This document shows, one piece after another, positions 26,422 to 35,139 of a stretch of 64,000 bases of DNA (within the stretch, counting starts at the first letter, position 1; each line of letters begins with the position of its first letter). The translations under genes were made by a program, and so were the position numbers. A model generated the notes under the pieces. It saw only the letters and a program-made list of their open reading frames with translations, did no database searches and was not told where the DNA came from. Source of the DNA: Gaiellasilicea sp963791905 (GTDB taxonomy: Bacteria; Actinomycetota; Thermoleophilia; Gaiellales; Gaiellaceae); contig CAWBTX010000006.1 of NCBI GenBank assembly GCA_963791905.1, positions 793,756 through 857,755 on the forward strand, written 5' to 3'.

Positions 26422-27422
26422 TCCCAGTAGGCCGGGCCTCGGCCGCGGTAGAACTCGATCGTCTTCACCAAGCCCTCCGGTAGTTCGGTCCGCGGGCGCC
26501 ACCCGAGCCGCATACGCACCTTGGAATCGTCCGAGAAGTAGTCGCCGATGTCAATAACCCGGCGCTCGGGCGGAAACGGCTCCAAGCGGTAGGAGCCCGT
26601 GCCCGCGAGGCCGATGAGCAGCTCGGCGAGCTCCCTGAGGCTGAGCGGGCCGGTCCCGCCGACGTTGAACACCTCGCCGTGGGCCTCCTCGCGCAGCGCA
26701 GCGAGGCAGAGCAACTCGACCGCGTCGTCGACGTAGGTGAAGTCCCGGCGCTGCGAGCCGTCACCGAAGATCCGGAGCTCGTCTCCAGTCAGCAGCTGCC
26801 GGATCCAGGTGCCGAGGAACGTCTGACGCGAGTCGCGGACGCGCATGCGCGGGCCGTACGTGTTCGTCAGGCGCAGGACGCTCACGCGCAGGCCGTAGAC
26901 CTGTCCGTAGAGGAGGTGGTACCACTCGGCGGCGAGCTTGTGGATCCCGTTGACGTCGACCGGCGCGATCGGATGAGATTCGCTCACCGGCAGCTCGCGA
27001 GGACGGCCGTAGACCTGCCGCGTACCGGCGAAGACGACGCGGACGTCGGGGTTCTCGCGTCTGCACGCCTCCAGCACGGCGAGCTGGGTGGCGCAGTTGT
27101 ACTCGAGATCCAGTAGGGGCTCGCGCATCGAGTCGAGATGGCTCGTCTGGCCGACAAGGTTGAAGAGGAGGTCGGCGTCCCTGACGAGAGGTGCGAGCTT
27201 GTCCGCGTCGCGCACGTCGAGCACGTCGAGCCGGATGTCCTCGAGCCCTTCGAGGTTCGCGAGGTTGCCGCCGTGCGTGGGGACGAGCGAGTCCACGAGG
27301 ACGGGCTCGGCGTCTGCGTCGACGAGCAGGCGGGCCAGGTTCGAGCCGATGAAGCCGGCGCCGCCGGTGACGAGCACGCGCCGCCCGCGCAGCCCGTCTG
27401 CGAGCTCGGGGGTGAGGGTCAC
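26418..27422 (-). CDS. Extended SDR epimerase/dehydratase lacking the usual Tyr
   Basis: NAD-dependent nucleotide-sugar epimerase/dehydratase fold, 334 residues. NAD loop VTGGAGFIGSNLA at 18-30, FAGTRQVYG at 131-139 and the C-terminal FTYVDDAVE stretch are typical. The YxxxK catalytic motif reads NGIHK (158-162): the lysine is present but Asn occupies the Tyr position, and a Thr stands at the Ser/Thr position of the triad. GTG 27422 overlaps the upstream glycosyltransferase stop; its end overlaps the aminotransferase start, so it probably makes or modifies that enzyme's substrate. Intact. It may be a subfamily with altered chemistry. Confidence 0.8.
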   Translation of the reverse strand: MTLTPELADGLRGRRVLVTGGAGFIGSNLARLLVDADAEPVLVDSLVPTHGGNLANLEGLEDIRLDVLDVRDADKLAPLVRDADLLFNLVGQTSHLDSMREPLLDLEYNCATQLAVLEACRRENPDVRVVFAGTRQVYGRPRELPVSESHPIAPVDVNGIHKLAAEWYHLLYGQVYGLRVSVLRLTNTYGPRMRVRDSRQTFLGTWIRQLLTGDELRIFGDGSQRRDFTYVDDAVELLCLAALREEAHGEVFNVGGTGPLSLRELAELLIGLAGTGSYRLEPFPPERRVIDIGDYFSDDSKVRMRLGWRPRTELPEGLVKTIEFYRGRGPAYWE

Positions 27423-29032
27423 GCCTCGCGCTCGCCGAGGAGGCGGGCAAGCGCCCGCGCCGAGCGCTCGCCGTCCGCCTCACGGACGACCGGGATCCCG
27501 CGGGCACGCGCGGCGAGGATCAGCGAGCGGTGCGCGAGGCGTTCGCGGGCCGCTCCGTTCCGGCCGAGATCGACGAGCGCATCGACGCCCGCGAGCGCCC
27601 GAACGGCATCGGTCGAGCTGCGGCGCGCTGCTGCTGTCGCGATGAGCTGCGCTCCACGCGTCGCGATGCGTGCTCGACCCGCCTCGCCGCCGAGGATCTG
27701 GTCGCGGGCGTTGGGCGCGGCCGGATAGCCGACACGCTCCGCCGCTCCGGCCGGATCGTCGGCGAGCAGGAGCGGCTCGACGCCGGGTAGCAGGTCGGCA
27801 ACGGCCACAGCGACGGCGCGCAGGCGCCGCTCGTCGCCGCCGACGATCGCGACCCGGCGCAGCGGCTTCACCTCGATCGGAAGCCGAACACCGCAGCCGA
27901 ACCAGCGCACGTGCTCGTGCACGAGGTCGAGCTCGAGCAGCCAGGGCCCTGCATACGGGGGCGCCGCGACGCTGACAGGAACGAGCACCTCCTCGCCCGG
28001 CCGGACGGCGCGGGGAAACGGCGTCCGCAGGCCGTCGCCTACGACGAGCTCGCCGGTCGGCGTCCGCCAGCGGTAGCTGGCCCGCACCTCCGGGACGCCG
28101 AGCTCGTCGGGCGGCCAGACGTGGGTGCCTCGGTTCCGCACGCGGACCGGGACGGCGCGGACCTCGCGCAGCGCCAGGCTCTGGGGAGCGTCCACGGGCT
28201 CGAGCTCCGCGCCGTAGAGCGCGTCGTCGGCATCGCGCCCGTGCCAGTGCGCATCCACCTCCTCGCGGGTCGCGCGCCGGTACGGCGGCGGCTCCGCGGG
28301 CTCGGGCCACGGATCGGTCGCGAGGGCTGCCGCGACCAGCTCGGCGTCCTCCGGCGGCAGCGGCCGGACATCGAGCTCGTTCCGCAGCTCGGGAACGTGC
28401 AGCGCCAGGTTCATCGGAACGCCGGCAAGCCGCTGGCCCGGCGCGACCGCCTCGTACCGCCGTGCTTTCTGCCGCCGGCTCTCGAGCGGGTTCAGCAACA
28501 GGTCGGCGTGATAGATCGGCCACTCGAGATAGCGGTGCGGCCCGATTGCTTCGATCGGGCGGTGGGTGATGCCGGGGAACCAGAGGAGCCGCGGATCGTT
28601 CTGCACGAGCCGGAGCTGGTAGTCCGGTTCCCACGGAGCGCCGGCGAGATACGACTCCGGCGAGCCGTAGAGCCAACGCCGCGGCAGCCAATAGTGCGTC
28701 TCCTCGGCATCGCTCAACAGGTCCGGCAGCGCTCGCAGCAGCGCCGAGCCCGGTAGCTCGTCGTCGTCCAGCCAGAGGATCCACTCCTTCGTGCAGAGGG
28801 AGTGCACCCAGCCCACGGGCCGGTCGACCGGGTCGAGGTAGGGGTAGAGGACGAGCTCATCCGCGAGCTCTGCGAGCGGCGCTAGGAGTGCCGGGTCGAC
28901 GCGGTCGTCGACCGCGACGACGATCTCGCTCGCGAGCTCGCGCAGCGGCTCCAGCTGGGCTGCGACCCGGGCCGTGGGCCCGCGCGTGATGCAGCAGACG
29001 GAGAGCGAGATGCTGTTGGGCCCTCCCGCCAT
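27419..29032 (-). CDS. GT2-like glycosyltransferase with C-terminal Ig-like and Rossmann-like regions
   Basis: 537 residues, intact. N-terminal GT-A region: LSVCCITRGPTARVAAQLEP, VAVDDRVD and the DxD-type WILWLDDDELPGS (about residues 84-96), then a Trp-rich acceptor region (LVQNDPRLLWFPGITHRPIE). Residues about 290-390 form a beta-sandwich-like segment (VPVRVRNRGTHVWPPDELG, PGEEVLVPVSVAAPP, LELDLVHEHVRWFGCG) resembling that of the protein at 10046-10856. Residues 395-537 read VAIVGGDERRLRAVAVAVAD and look Rossmann-like. It heads the 13-kb minus-strand operon; a TAAGCT box lies 10 bases before ATG 29032. Confidence 0.72.
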   Translation of the reverse strand: MAGGPNSISLSVCCITRGPTARVAAQLEPLRELASEIVVAVDDRVDPALLAPLAELADELVLYPYLDPVDRPVGWVHSLCTKEWILWLDDDELPGSALLRALPDLLSDAEETHYWLPRRWLYGSPESYLAGAPWEPDYQLRLVQNDPRLLWFPGITHRPIEAIGPHRYLEWPIYHADLLLNPLESRRQKARRYEAVAPGQRLAGVPMNLALHVPELRNELDVRPLPPEDAELVAAALATDPWPEPAEPPPYRRATREEVDAHWHGRDADDALYGAELEPVDAPQSLALREVRAVPVRVRNRGTHVWPPDELGVPEVRASYRWRTPTGELVVGDGLRTPFPRAVRPGEEVLVPVSVAAPPYAGPWLLELDLVHEHVRWFGCGVRLPIEVKPLRRVAIVGGDERRLRAVAVAVADLLPGVEPLLLADDPAGAAERVGYPAAPNARDQILGGEAGRARIATRGAQLIATAAARRSSTDAVRALAGVDALVDLGRNGAARERLAHRSLILAARARGIPVVREADGERSARALARLLGEREA

Positions 29033-29041
29033 CGCTGCGCG

Positions 29042-29048
29042 TAGCTTA
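29042..29048. promoter_or_regulatory. Shared symmetric -10 element, 29032 / 29056 genes
   Basis: TAGCTTA reads TAGCTT on plus (8 bases before GTG 29056) and TAAGCT on minus (10 bases before ATG 29032). One element appears to serve two divergent leaderless-type genes, including the head of the 13-kb operon. Prediction only. Confidence 0.5.
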
Positions 29049-29055
29049 CGCCTGC

Positions 29056-30116
29056 GTGAAGGTCGGTCTCAGCCTACTGACGCTCGTGCCCGGGGAGATC
29101 GGCGGGGCGGAGACGTACGCGAGAGGCCTCGCGCGGGGGCTTGCGGCGGCCGGCGAGCTCGACTACACCGCGTTCGTCCCGCCTGCGGCGCCCGGGGCGG
29201 GCGAGGGGCTGCCCGAGGTTCTCGTCAGCGAGTACCGTCACGCGCAGTCGCTACGCGAGCGTGCGCTGGCGATGGCGACGGCGACGCTGCGCCCTCGCCC
29301 GGTTCGGCGTCGATACGACGGCCTTGACCTCGTCCACTACCCACTCACGATCGCAGTGCCGAAACTCTCGATCCCGTCGGTCGTGACCATCCACGATCTC
29401 CAGCACCTCGAGCTGCCGCAGCTCTTCAGCCGCAGCGAGCGGCTCTTTCGCCGGCGCGCGTACGAAGGTTCCGCGCGGCATGGCGGAGATCGTCGTCGTG
29501 CCGAGCCAGTTCGTGCGGCGCAGCGTCGATCGAGCGGCTCGGGACTGCCGCCGCAGCGCGTGCATGCGATCCCGCACGGGATCGACCACGAGCGTTTCAC
29601 GCCGGGTGACGGCCCCCGGGAGCCGTTCCTGCTCTACCCGGGCAGGCCGTGGCCCCACAAGAACCACGCGCGCCTCTTCGAAGCGTTCGAGCTGCTGCGG
29701 CGCGAGCGTCCGCGAGCTCGAGCTCGTGCTGACCGGAGGTGGGCACGGCACGCAGCCGGTCCCGGACGGTGTGCGGGTTGCTGGGCTCGTCGAGGCGGAC
29801 GAGCTCGTCTCGCTCTACCGGCGCGCGGCGTGCCTGGTCTTTCCGAGCCTCTACGAGGGGTTCGGCCAGCCGCCGCTCGAGGCGATGGCGTGCGGCTGCC
29901 CGGTCGCTGCCTCCAACGCCGCCGCGATCCCCGAGGCGGTCGGCGAGGCGGCGGCGCTCTTCGACCCCGAGGATGCGGAGGACATCGCGGCCGTCGTCCT
30001 GGCCGTGCTCGAGAGCCCCGGCCCGATTCGTCGAGGCAGGGATCGAGCGGGCCGCGCGCTTCACATGGGAGGCGACGGCGCGCCGCCACGAGGAGGTCTA
30101 CCGTTCGATCCGGTAG
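29056..30116 (+). CDS. GT4 glycosyltransferase (several frameshifts)
   Basis: GT-B family 4. Start GTG 29056: VKVGLSLLTLVPGEIGGAET with the Gly-Gly-Ala-Glu loop; then SIPSVVTIHDLQHLELP, HAIPHGIDHERFTPGDG, FLLYPGRPWPHKNHARLFEA and FPSLYEGFGQPPLEAMACG with the E-x7-E pair. The pieces alternate between three frames with breaks near 29470, 29530, 29705 and 30020. All conserved motifs survive, so these are probably sequence errors. About 352 residues. Divergent from the 13-kb operon with 23 bases between; the 3' end overlaps the methyltransferase below by 19 bases. Confidence 0.72.
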
Positions 30117-30904
30117 CGCTCGCCGATCGCCCGCTTCGTCGGGCCGGAGGCGGCCGCCCTCGAGCCGCAGCCACGGCTGCAGGTCGCGTGGCAGCTGCGG
30201 CTTCTCGATCGCGAACGCGAACAGGTTCGCCTGGCTCGGCAGCACCTTCGTGACGAGGCCGACGACCGGCCGCAGCAGGCGCAGCGCGGTCGCCGCGCGG
30301 CCCGCGCGCCTCTGTCACGAGTACGTCGGGCAGCTCGAACGCGCGGAAGTATCGGATCCGGTGTCGGGCGTGAGGCGCGTACGAGGCGATGGTCTTCTCG
30401 ACCTCGCGCTCCGTCCAGCGGTAGACGTAGTTCGGCGTGCTCGTGTTGGCGACGCCGCCTGCCGCGAGTCCGTGGGCGGCGACGGCCGCGAGCTCGTAGT
30501 CGTCCACCGCGCCCGCCCTCGCGCCGAGTCGCATGAGGGCGCTGTCGCGGCTCTCGATCGCGACGACGGCGACGCGGCTGACGCGGTAGAGCTCGAGCAG
30601 CGCGCGGTGCGGCGAGCGGCAGTGGTGGAGGCCCGGCGCTAACGATGCCGACGTCATAGGACTCGTCGTCGAGGGTGAGGCTCTCCGCATCCTCGTAGCG
30701 CCACTCGTACGGCGCAAGCCCGGCGCCCGCCTCGGCCTCGTCGAGGTTCGAGATCGTGACCCGCTCGAACCCCAGCCCCCGTAGCGCCTCGCGGTCGGCG
30801 GCGCCGCCTGCGACGACGAGGACGGACAGGTTGAGTCGGAGGACTCCCTCGGCGAGGAGCTCCCGCAGGACACGGCCGTAGAAGACGCTGCGTGGGTCGG
30901 CCAC
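30098..30904 (-). CDS. SAM-dependent methyltransferase (several frameshifts)
   Basis: Class I methyltransferase-like protein. Pieces in order: VADPRSVFYGRVLRELLAEG from GTG 30904, LNLSVLVVAGGAADREALRG (a loosened SAM loop), YEDAESLTLDDESYDVGIVS, then in another frame LHHCRSPHRALLELYRV and TPNYVYRWTEREVEKTIASY, and in a third VLPSQANLFAFAIEKPQLP, ending RAIGERYRIER at 30098. Breaks near 30645, 30300-30320 and 30140. About 268 residues. The DxGxG-type SAM motif reads VAGGAADRE, so binding-site quality is uncertain. Single gene between divergent and convergent partners. Confidence 0.58.
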   Translation of the reverse strand: MADPRSVFYGRVLRELLAEGVLRLNLSVLVVAGGAADREALRGLGFERVTISNLDEAEAGAGLAPYEWRYEDAESLTLDDESYDVGIVSAGPPPLPLAAPRAARALPRQPRRRRRDREPRQRPHATRREGGRGGRLRARGRRRPRTRGRRRRQHEHAELRLPLDGARGREDHRLVRASRPTPDPILPRVRAARRTRDRGARAARRPRCACCGRSSASSRRCCRARRTCSRSRSRSRSCHATCSRGCGSRAAASGPTKRAIGERYRIER

Positions 30905-30935
30905 GGTGCAAGCAGTACCGCATCTGCTGCCGATC

Positions 30936-30942
30936 GGGAAGG
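30936..30942 (+). promoter_or_regulatory. Ribosome binding site deciding the start at 30952
   Basis: GGGAAGG ends nine bases before ATG 30952 and directly abuts ATG 30943. The spacing makes 30952 the likelier start. This is one of the few clear Shine-Dalgarno sites in the window. Confidence 0.5.
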
Positions 30943-30951
30943 ATGACGCCG

Positions 30952-31846
30952 ATGCCGGAGCTCCGACCTCTGCTCGTCCAGCGGCGGACGATCGGCCTAC
31001 GCGGCATGGCCAGGCTTGCGCTCCAGCACCGGCTCGGACGCCGGCTGAGGCTGTACGAGGACTGCCGGGCCGTGCTGGAGGGCGCACGCGGGCTCGAGAT
31101 CGGCGGGCCGTCCGCGATCTTCGCGCGGGACGGGCTGCTGCCGCTCTACCCGCTCCTCGCCGGGCTCGACAACTGCGACTTCAGCGGCGACGACGATCTG
31201 GCACGGCCGGGCGGGCGAGGCGGAGCCGTTCGTGTACGACCCAGCGAAGCCCGCCGGAGCGCGTCTCATCCGCTCCGCGACCTCCCTGCACGGGATCGAC
31301 GACGGGTCCTACGACGTCGTGCTCGCGTCGCACACGCTCGAGCACGTCGCCAACCCACTGCTCGCGCTCTCCGAGTGGCGCCGCGTCGTCGGGCCGGACG
31401 GGCACCTCGTGCTCGTGGTGCCGCACCTCGAGAACACGTTCGACCACCGCCGTCCCGTGACGACGCTCGCGCATCTCGACGAGGACTTCGCGCGCTCTGT
31501 CGGTGAGGACGACGACACCCACGTGGCGGAGTTCATCGAGCTCTGCGACCTCGGCCGGGTGCCCGACAACCTCACCTCCGACGAGTTCCGCGTCCGCACG
31601 ATCGACTTCGTCGAGAACCGGTCGCTCCACCACCACGTCTTCGACACCGAGCTCGTCGTGCGGCTGCTCGACCACGCCGGCTACGGGCTCCTCGCGGTCG
31701 AGACGGCGCTCCCGTTCCACGTCGTCGTCCTCGCCCGCGCCGGCGGCGGCGACAATGACGCGGTCCTCGCCGGCGGCACCGACTGGCGGCGGGCGAGCGT
31801 CTTCCAGCGGGACCGCGCGACCTACAGGCCGAGCGTCCGCTCGTAG
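30952..31846 (+). CDS. SAM-dependent methyltransferase (one frameshift)
   Basis: Class I methyltransferase, type 11-like. N-terminal helical part, then LEIGGPSAIFARDGLLPLY, a variant SAM loop, and after a shift near 31205 VYDPAKPAGARLI, YDVVLASHTLEHVANPL and EWRRVVGPDGHLVLVVPHLE. It ends with a helical lid (VVRLLDHAGYGLLAVETALP). ATG 30952 is chosen for its GGGAAGG nine bases upstream. About 298 residues. It converges on and overlaps the GT4 gene at 31822 by 25 bases. Probable glycan O-methylation, by context. Confidence 0.74.
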
Positions 31847-32931
31847 GCGGCCGCGAGCCGGTCCGCCGCGGCCCGGGTCGAGTAGCGCTCCACGAGCTCG
31901 GGCGGGTAGGCCACGCGCTCGCCGGGCGGTCGCGCGAGCGGCCCTGCCGCGAGCAGCCGCGCCAGCCCGATCCAGTCGCCTGGCGGGAAGAGCGCCGCTC
32001 CCGAGCCGTCGAGCACCTCGGGGATCGCGCCGGACGCGCTCGCGAGGATCGGCGCTCCGGCGGCGAGCGCCTCGGGCAGCACGAGCCCGAACTGCTCCTC
32101 CCAGGTCGGGATCGGCAGGCTGGCGAGGACGACGCACGACGCCGCCGCGAAGACGGCGGGCATCTCGTCGTATGGCACCGTCCGGATCTCGACGCGGTCG
32201 GCGATGCCGAGCTCCGCCGCGTAGCGCAGCAGCCGGGAGCGCTCGCCGCCCGCGCCCACGATCAGGAGGTGCGCCTCGCCGCCGAGGGACGCCAGCGCGC
32301 GGATCACGTCGTAGTGCCCCTTCTCCCAGACGAGCCGGCCGGGCGAGACGATCAGATGCCGGTCCGGGCTGTGCTCGGCCGGGACGGCGAAGCGGTCGAC
32401 ATCGATCCCCGGCTGCACCACCTGGATCCGGTCGTCGCCGACGCCCTCGAGCCGCAGGCAGCTCGCGGCGCGCTCGGTGGTGGGCAGGAAGAGATCGGTC
32501 GCCTCGAGGACGACTTCGCGGTTCGCGGCGGCGCGCGACGAGCGCAGCGCCGACCGGAACGGGATCGTCTCCCACACGGTGACCACGAGCCGATAGCCGA
32601 GCTGCCGGCGGAGGCGCGCCGGCTGGACGGCGAACCACGGCACGAGCTCGGCCGTATGGACGATCGCTGCGCCGCGCACGAGCGACTCGACGTCGACGTA
32701 GGCATCGCCGACCGCGTGCGTCGCGAGCGTGCCGAGCCGCCCACGCGGGAGTCGGGCGCGGCGCGTCGCGGCCGTCGACCACGGGACACGGAGCCCCTCG
32801 ATGCTCTGATCCGCCCGCGCCGTCGTGACGACGTGGACGTCGAAGCGGTCGAGCAGGAGCTCCCACGGCCGCAGCTCGCCGACGTTGGCGTGGTGGCCGC
32901 GAAGGACGACGACGCGAGGGCGCTCGCTCAC
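31822..32931 (-). CDS. GT4 glycosyltransferase
   Basis: Intact 369-residue GT-B family 4 enzyme. MSERPRVVVLRGHHANVGEL at the N terminus, then VVTVWETIPFRSALRS, LFLPTTERAASCL, LIVSPGRLVWEKGHYDVIRA and EEQFGLVLPEALAAGAPIL with the E-x7-E pair. GTG 32931 overlaps the flippase stop by four bases, so it is co-expressed with the flippase and methyltransferase upstream. Donor and acceptor unknown. Confidence 0.86.
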   Translation of the reverse strand: MSERPRVVVLRGHHANVGELRPWELLLDRFDVHVVTTARADQSIEGLRVPWSTAATRRARLPRGRLGTLATHAVGDAYVDVESLVRGAAIVHTAELVPWFAVQPARLRRQLGYRLVVTVWETIPFRSALRSSRAAANREVVLEATDLFLPTTERAASCLRLEGVGDDRIQVVQPGIDVDRFAVPAEHSPDRHLIVSPGRLVWEKGHYDVIRALASLGGEAHLLIVGAGGERSRLLRYAAELGIADRVEIRTVPYDEMPAVFAAASCVVLASLPIPTWEEQFGLVLPEALAAGAPILASASGAIPEVLDGSGAALFPPGDWIGLARLLAAGPLARPPGERVAYPPELVERYSTRAAADRLAAAYERTLGL

Positions 32932-34455
32932 TCGTCCTCCCGCTCCCGGCTGAGCCCGAACGCGTGGTAGGCATCCGGCGGCACGGCACGGATGACGACG
33001 GCGACGACCGCGAAGACGAGCATCGCGGCGACCACGGCGAGCACGGGCCGGTCACGCAGTGCGTAGCCGACTCCCCCGGCAAGCGCGGCCGCGACCGCGA
33101 CCTTCCACACCGGCCGCAGGCTCGGCGCGGCGCCCGGCCGGGAGCGGTGCAGCGCGATCCAGAGGAAGACCGCCAGGCCGGTCTCGGCGGCGACCGCGAC
33201 CCACGCGGCGGCCTTGGCGCCGCCGTCGGGGACGAAGGCGAGCCCGAGCACGACGACGAGCCCGAGCGCGAGGCCGTTCGCGACCGCCATCGCCCGCTGC
33301 GCGCGGCCGGCGATCAGGCCGAGCTGCCACGTCTGGACGAGGAACAGCGGCACCAGCGCGAGCGCCTGGATCCGCAGCACCGGCGCGGCGTCGATGTACT
33401 CCTCGCCGCCGATGAGGCGGATCCCCGGCTCGGCGAGGATCGCGATCCCGATCGCGAGCGCCGCCGCGATGAGCAGGGAGGCGTCCGTCATGCTCTGGAG
33501 CCCCTTGCGCAGCCGCCCGGGATCCTCGTCGCCCGCGACGGAGAGGAGCGGCAGGGCGACGGAGAGGATGAGTGCCGGCAGGCCCAGCAGCATCTCGAAG
33601 ATGCGGAACGAGGTGCCGAAGAGGCCGGTCTCCGTCTCGGTCGACACGAGCGAGACGAGGACGACGAGCACGCGGAAGTAGACGACGCTCATCGCGAACG
33701 CCAGCGCGAGCGGCAGCGTCTCGCGCACGAGCCACGCGAGCGTCTCGCGGTGCGCGCCGCGCGCGAGGTGCACGGTGTGGCGGGCGAGGAGCATCGTCAC
33801 CGGGAGGAGCACGAGGCCCGACGAGCACCTGCACGCCGAAGAAGGCGAGCAGGCCGGCGCCGACGAGGACGAGCGCCGCCACGCCGCCGAGCGTGAGCAG
33901 GTTGCGCAGCACCTCGAGCGCGGTCAGCGTCGCGACGCGCAGCTCCACCCAGATCGGCACGGTCAGGAGCGACTGGACGCTGATCAGGATGATCCCGATC
34001 CCGCCGAGCGCCGTGCCCGCCACGACGACGCCCTCGTAGCCGGCGAGCGCGGTGAAGCCGATCGCGGCGAGCACCCCGAGCGCCGCCGCCGCGAGCCGCA
34101 GCACGAGCAGGCTGTCCATCACCTGTGCCCGCTCGGCGGCGCTGCGCGCGACCGACACCTCCCGGCTGCCCACGGCGGTCAGCCCGGCGTCCGTGACGCC
34201 CGCGACGATCCCGAGCACCGCCGTCACCGTCGCGTAACGCCCGAAGTCGTCGACGCCGAGGTACCGCAGGAGCAGGACCGGCCGTGCCGAGCCCGAGCGC
34301 CGTGCTGATCGCGAAGCCGAGACCGCGAACGAGGCCGCCGCGAACGACGCGGCCACCCGCCTCGGGGGTGCGGAGGAGGTCGAGCGCCAGGTCGGGTGCT
34401 TCGCCGGTCGGCGTCGGCCGCGGGTGGGCCTGCTATCCGTCCACCTCCGGGACAT
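32928..34455 (-). CDS. Wzx-type polysaccharide flippase (several frameshifts)
   Basis: Polytopic MATE/Wzx-fold protein that flips lipid-linked oligosaccharides. Recognisable parts: APDLALDLLRTPEAGGRVVR with GLVRGLGFAISTALGLGTA, LLLRYLGVDDFGRYATVTAV, SREVSVARSAAERAQVMDS and, after a shift near 33830, VYFRVLVVLVSLVSTETETG and a C-terminal membrane half. About twelve hydrophobic segments. Breaks near 34410, 34280 and 33830. The start is uncertain: after correction the most plausible is ATG 34455, which overlaps the methyltransferase gene end by 23 bases. About 505 residues. Second flippase at 58138-59664. Confidence 0.7.
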
Positions 34456-35129
34456 GGGCGCGCAGGTCGATCTGGCGGTGCCAGAGATGTCGCGCGCGGC
34501 CGCGCAGCAGCTTGTCGACGACGGCGCTGCCCGGCCCGAGCCCGCCGAGCGGCCGAACCGCGTCGACCACGTAACCGGCGCCCTCGAACGCCTCGCGGAG
34601 GCTCGCTGGGCGTGAACCAGCGCAGGTGCGTCGCGTCCATCGGGCCATAGCTCCGGAGCTCCCACCGCCCGCGCAGCAGCATCACGATGATCTCGCGGTG
34701 CGCGACGTTCGGGGTGCTCGCGAACACGACGGCACCCGGACGCAGCAGCGGCCGCACCCGCCGGAGGACCGCCCAGGGGTCGCGCAGGTGCTCGAGCACC
34801 TCGCTCAGGATCAGGGCGTCGAACGTCCCCGGCGGCCACGGCAGCTCGAGCTCCTCGACGTCTCCGACGACGACCTCGGTGAGCCGCTCGCGCGCGACTG
34901 CGGCCGGCCCGTCGAAGAGCTCGACGCCGCAGTAGCGCCCGCACTTTCCCTCCGCGAGCGCGAGCGCGCCCGTGGCGCCGTTCGAGCAGCCGATCTCGAG
35001 GATCGCGGCATCAGGAGCGTGGGGCAACTCAGCCACGTAGTCGCGGCGCGCCATGGCGAAGTAGGACTCGTCCTTGAGGTCGTAGCCCGCCTCCCGCACC
35101 GTGACGGGCCCGGCCTCGCGATTCGCCAT
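34433..35129 (-). CDS. SAM-dependent methyltransferase (one frameshift)
   Basis: Class I methyltransferase, type 11/12-like. After ATG 35129: MANREAGPVTVREAGYDLKD, SAM loop AAILEIGCSNGATGALALA, VELFDGPAAVARERL, ALILSEVLEHLRDPWAVL and the post-II VFASTPNVAHREIIVMLL. A shift near 34600 leads into SLREAFEGAGYVVDAVRPLG and a C-terminal VVDKLLRGRARHL tail ending at TAG 34433. About 232 residues. ATG 35129 is preferred to the GTG three codons earlier. It sits between a glycosyltransferase and a flippase on the same strand. Confidence 0.76.
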
Positions 35130-35139
35130 GGGCCGCACC

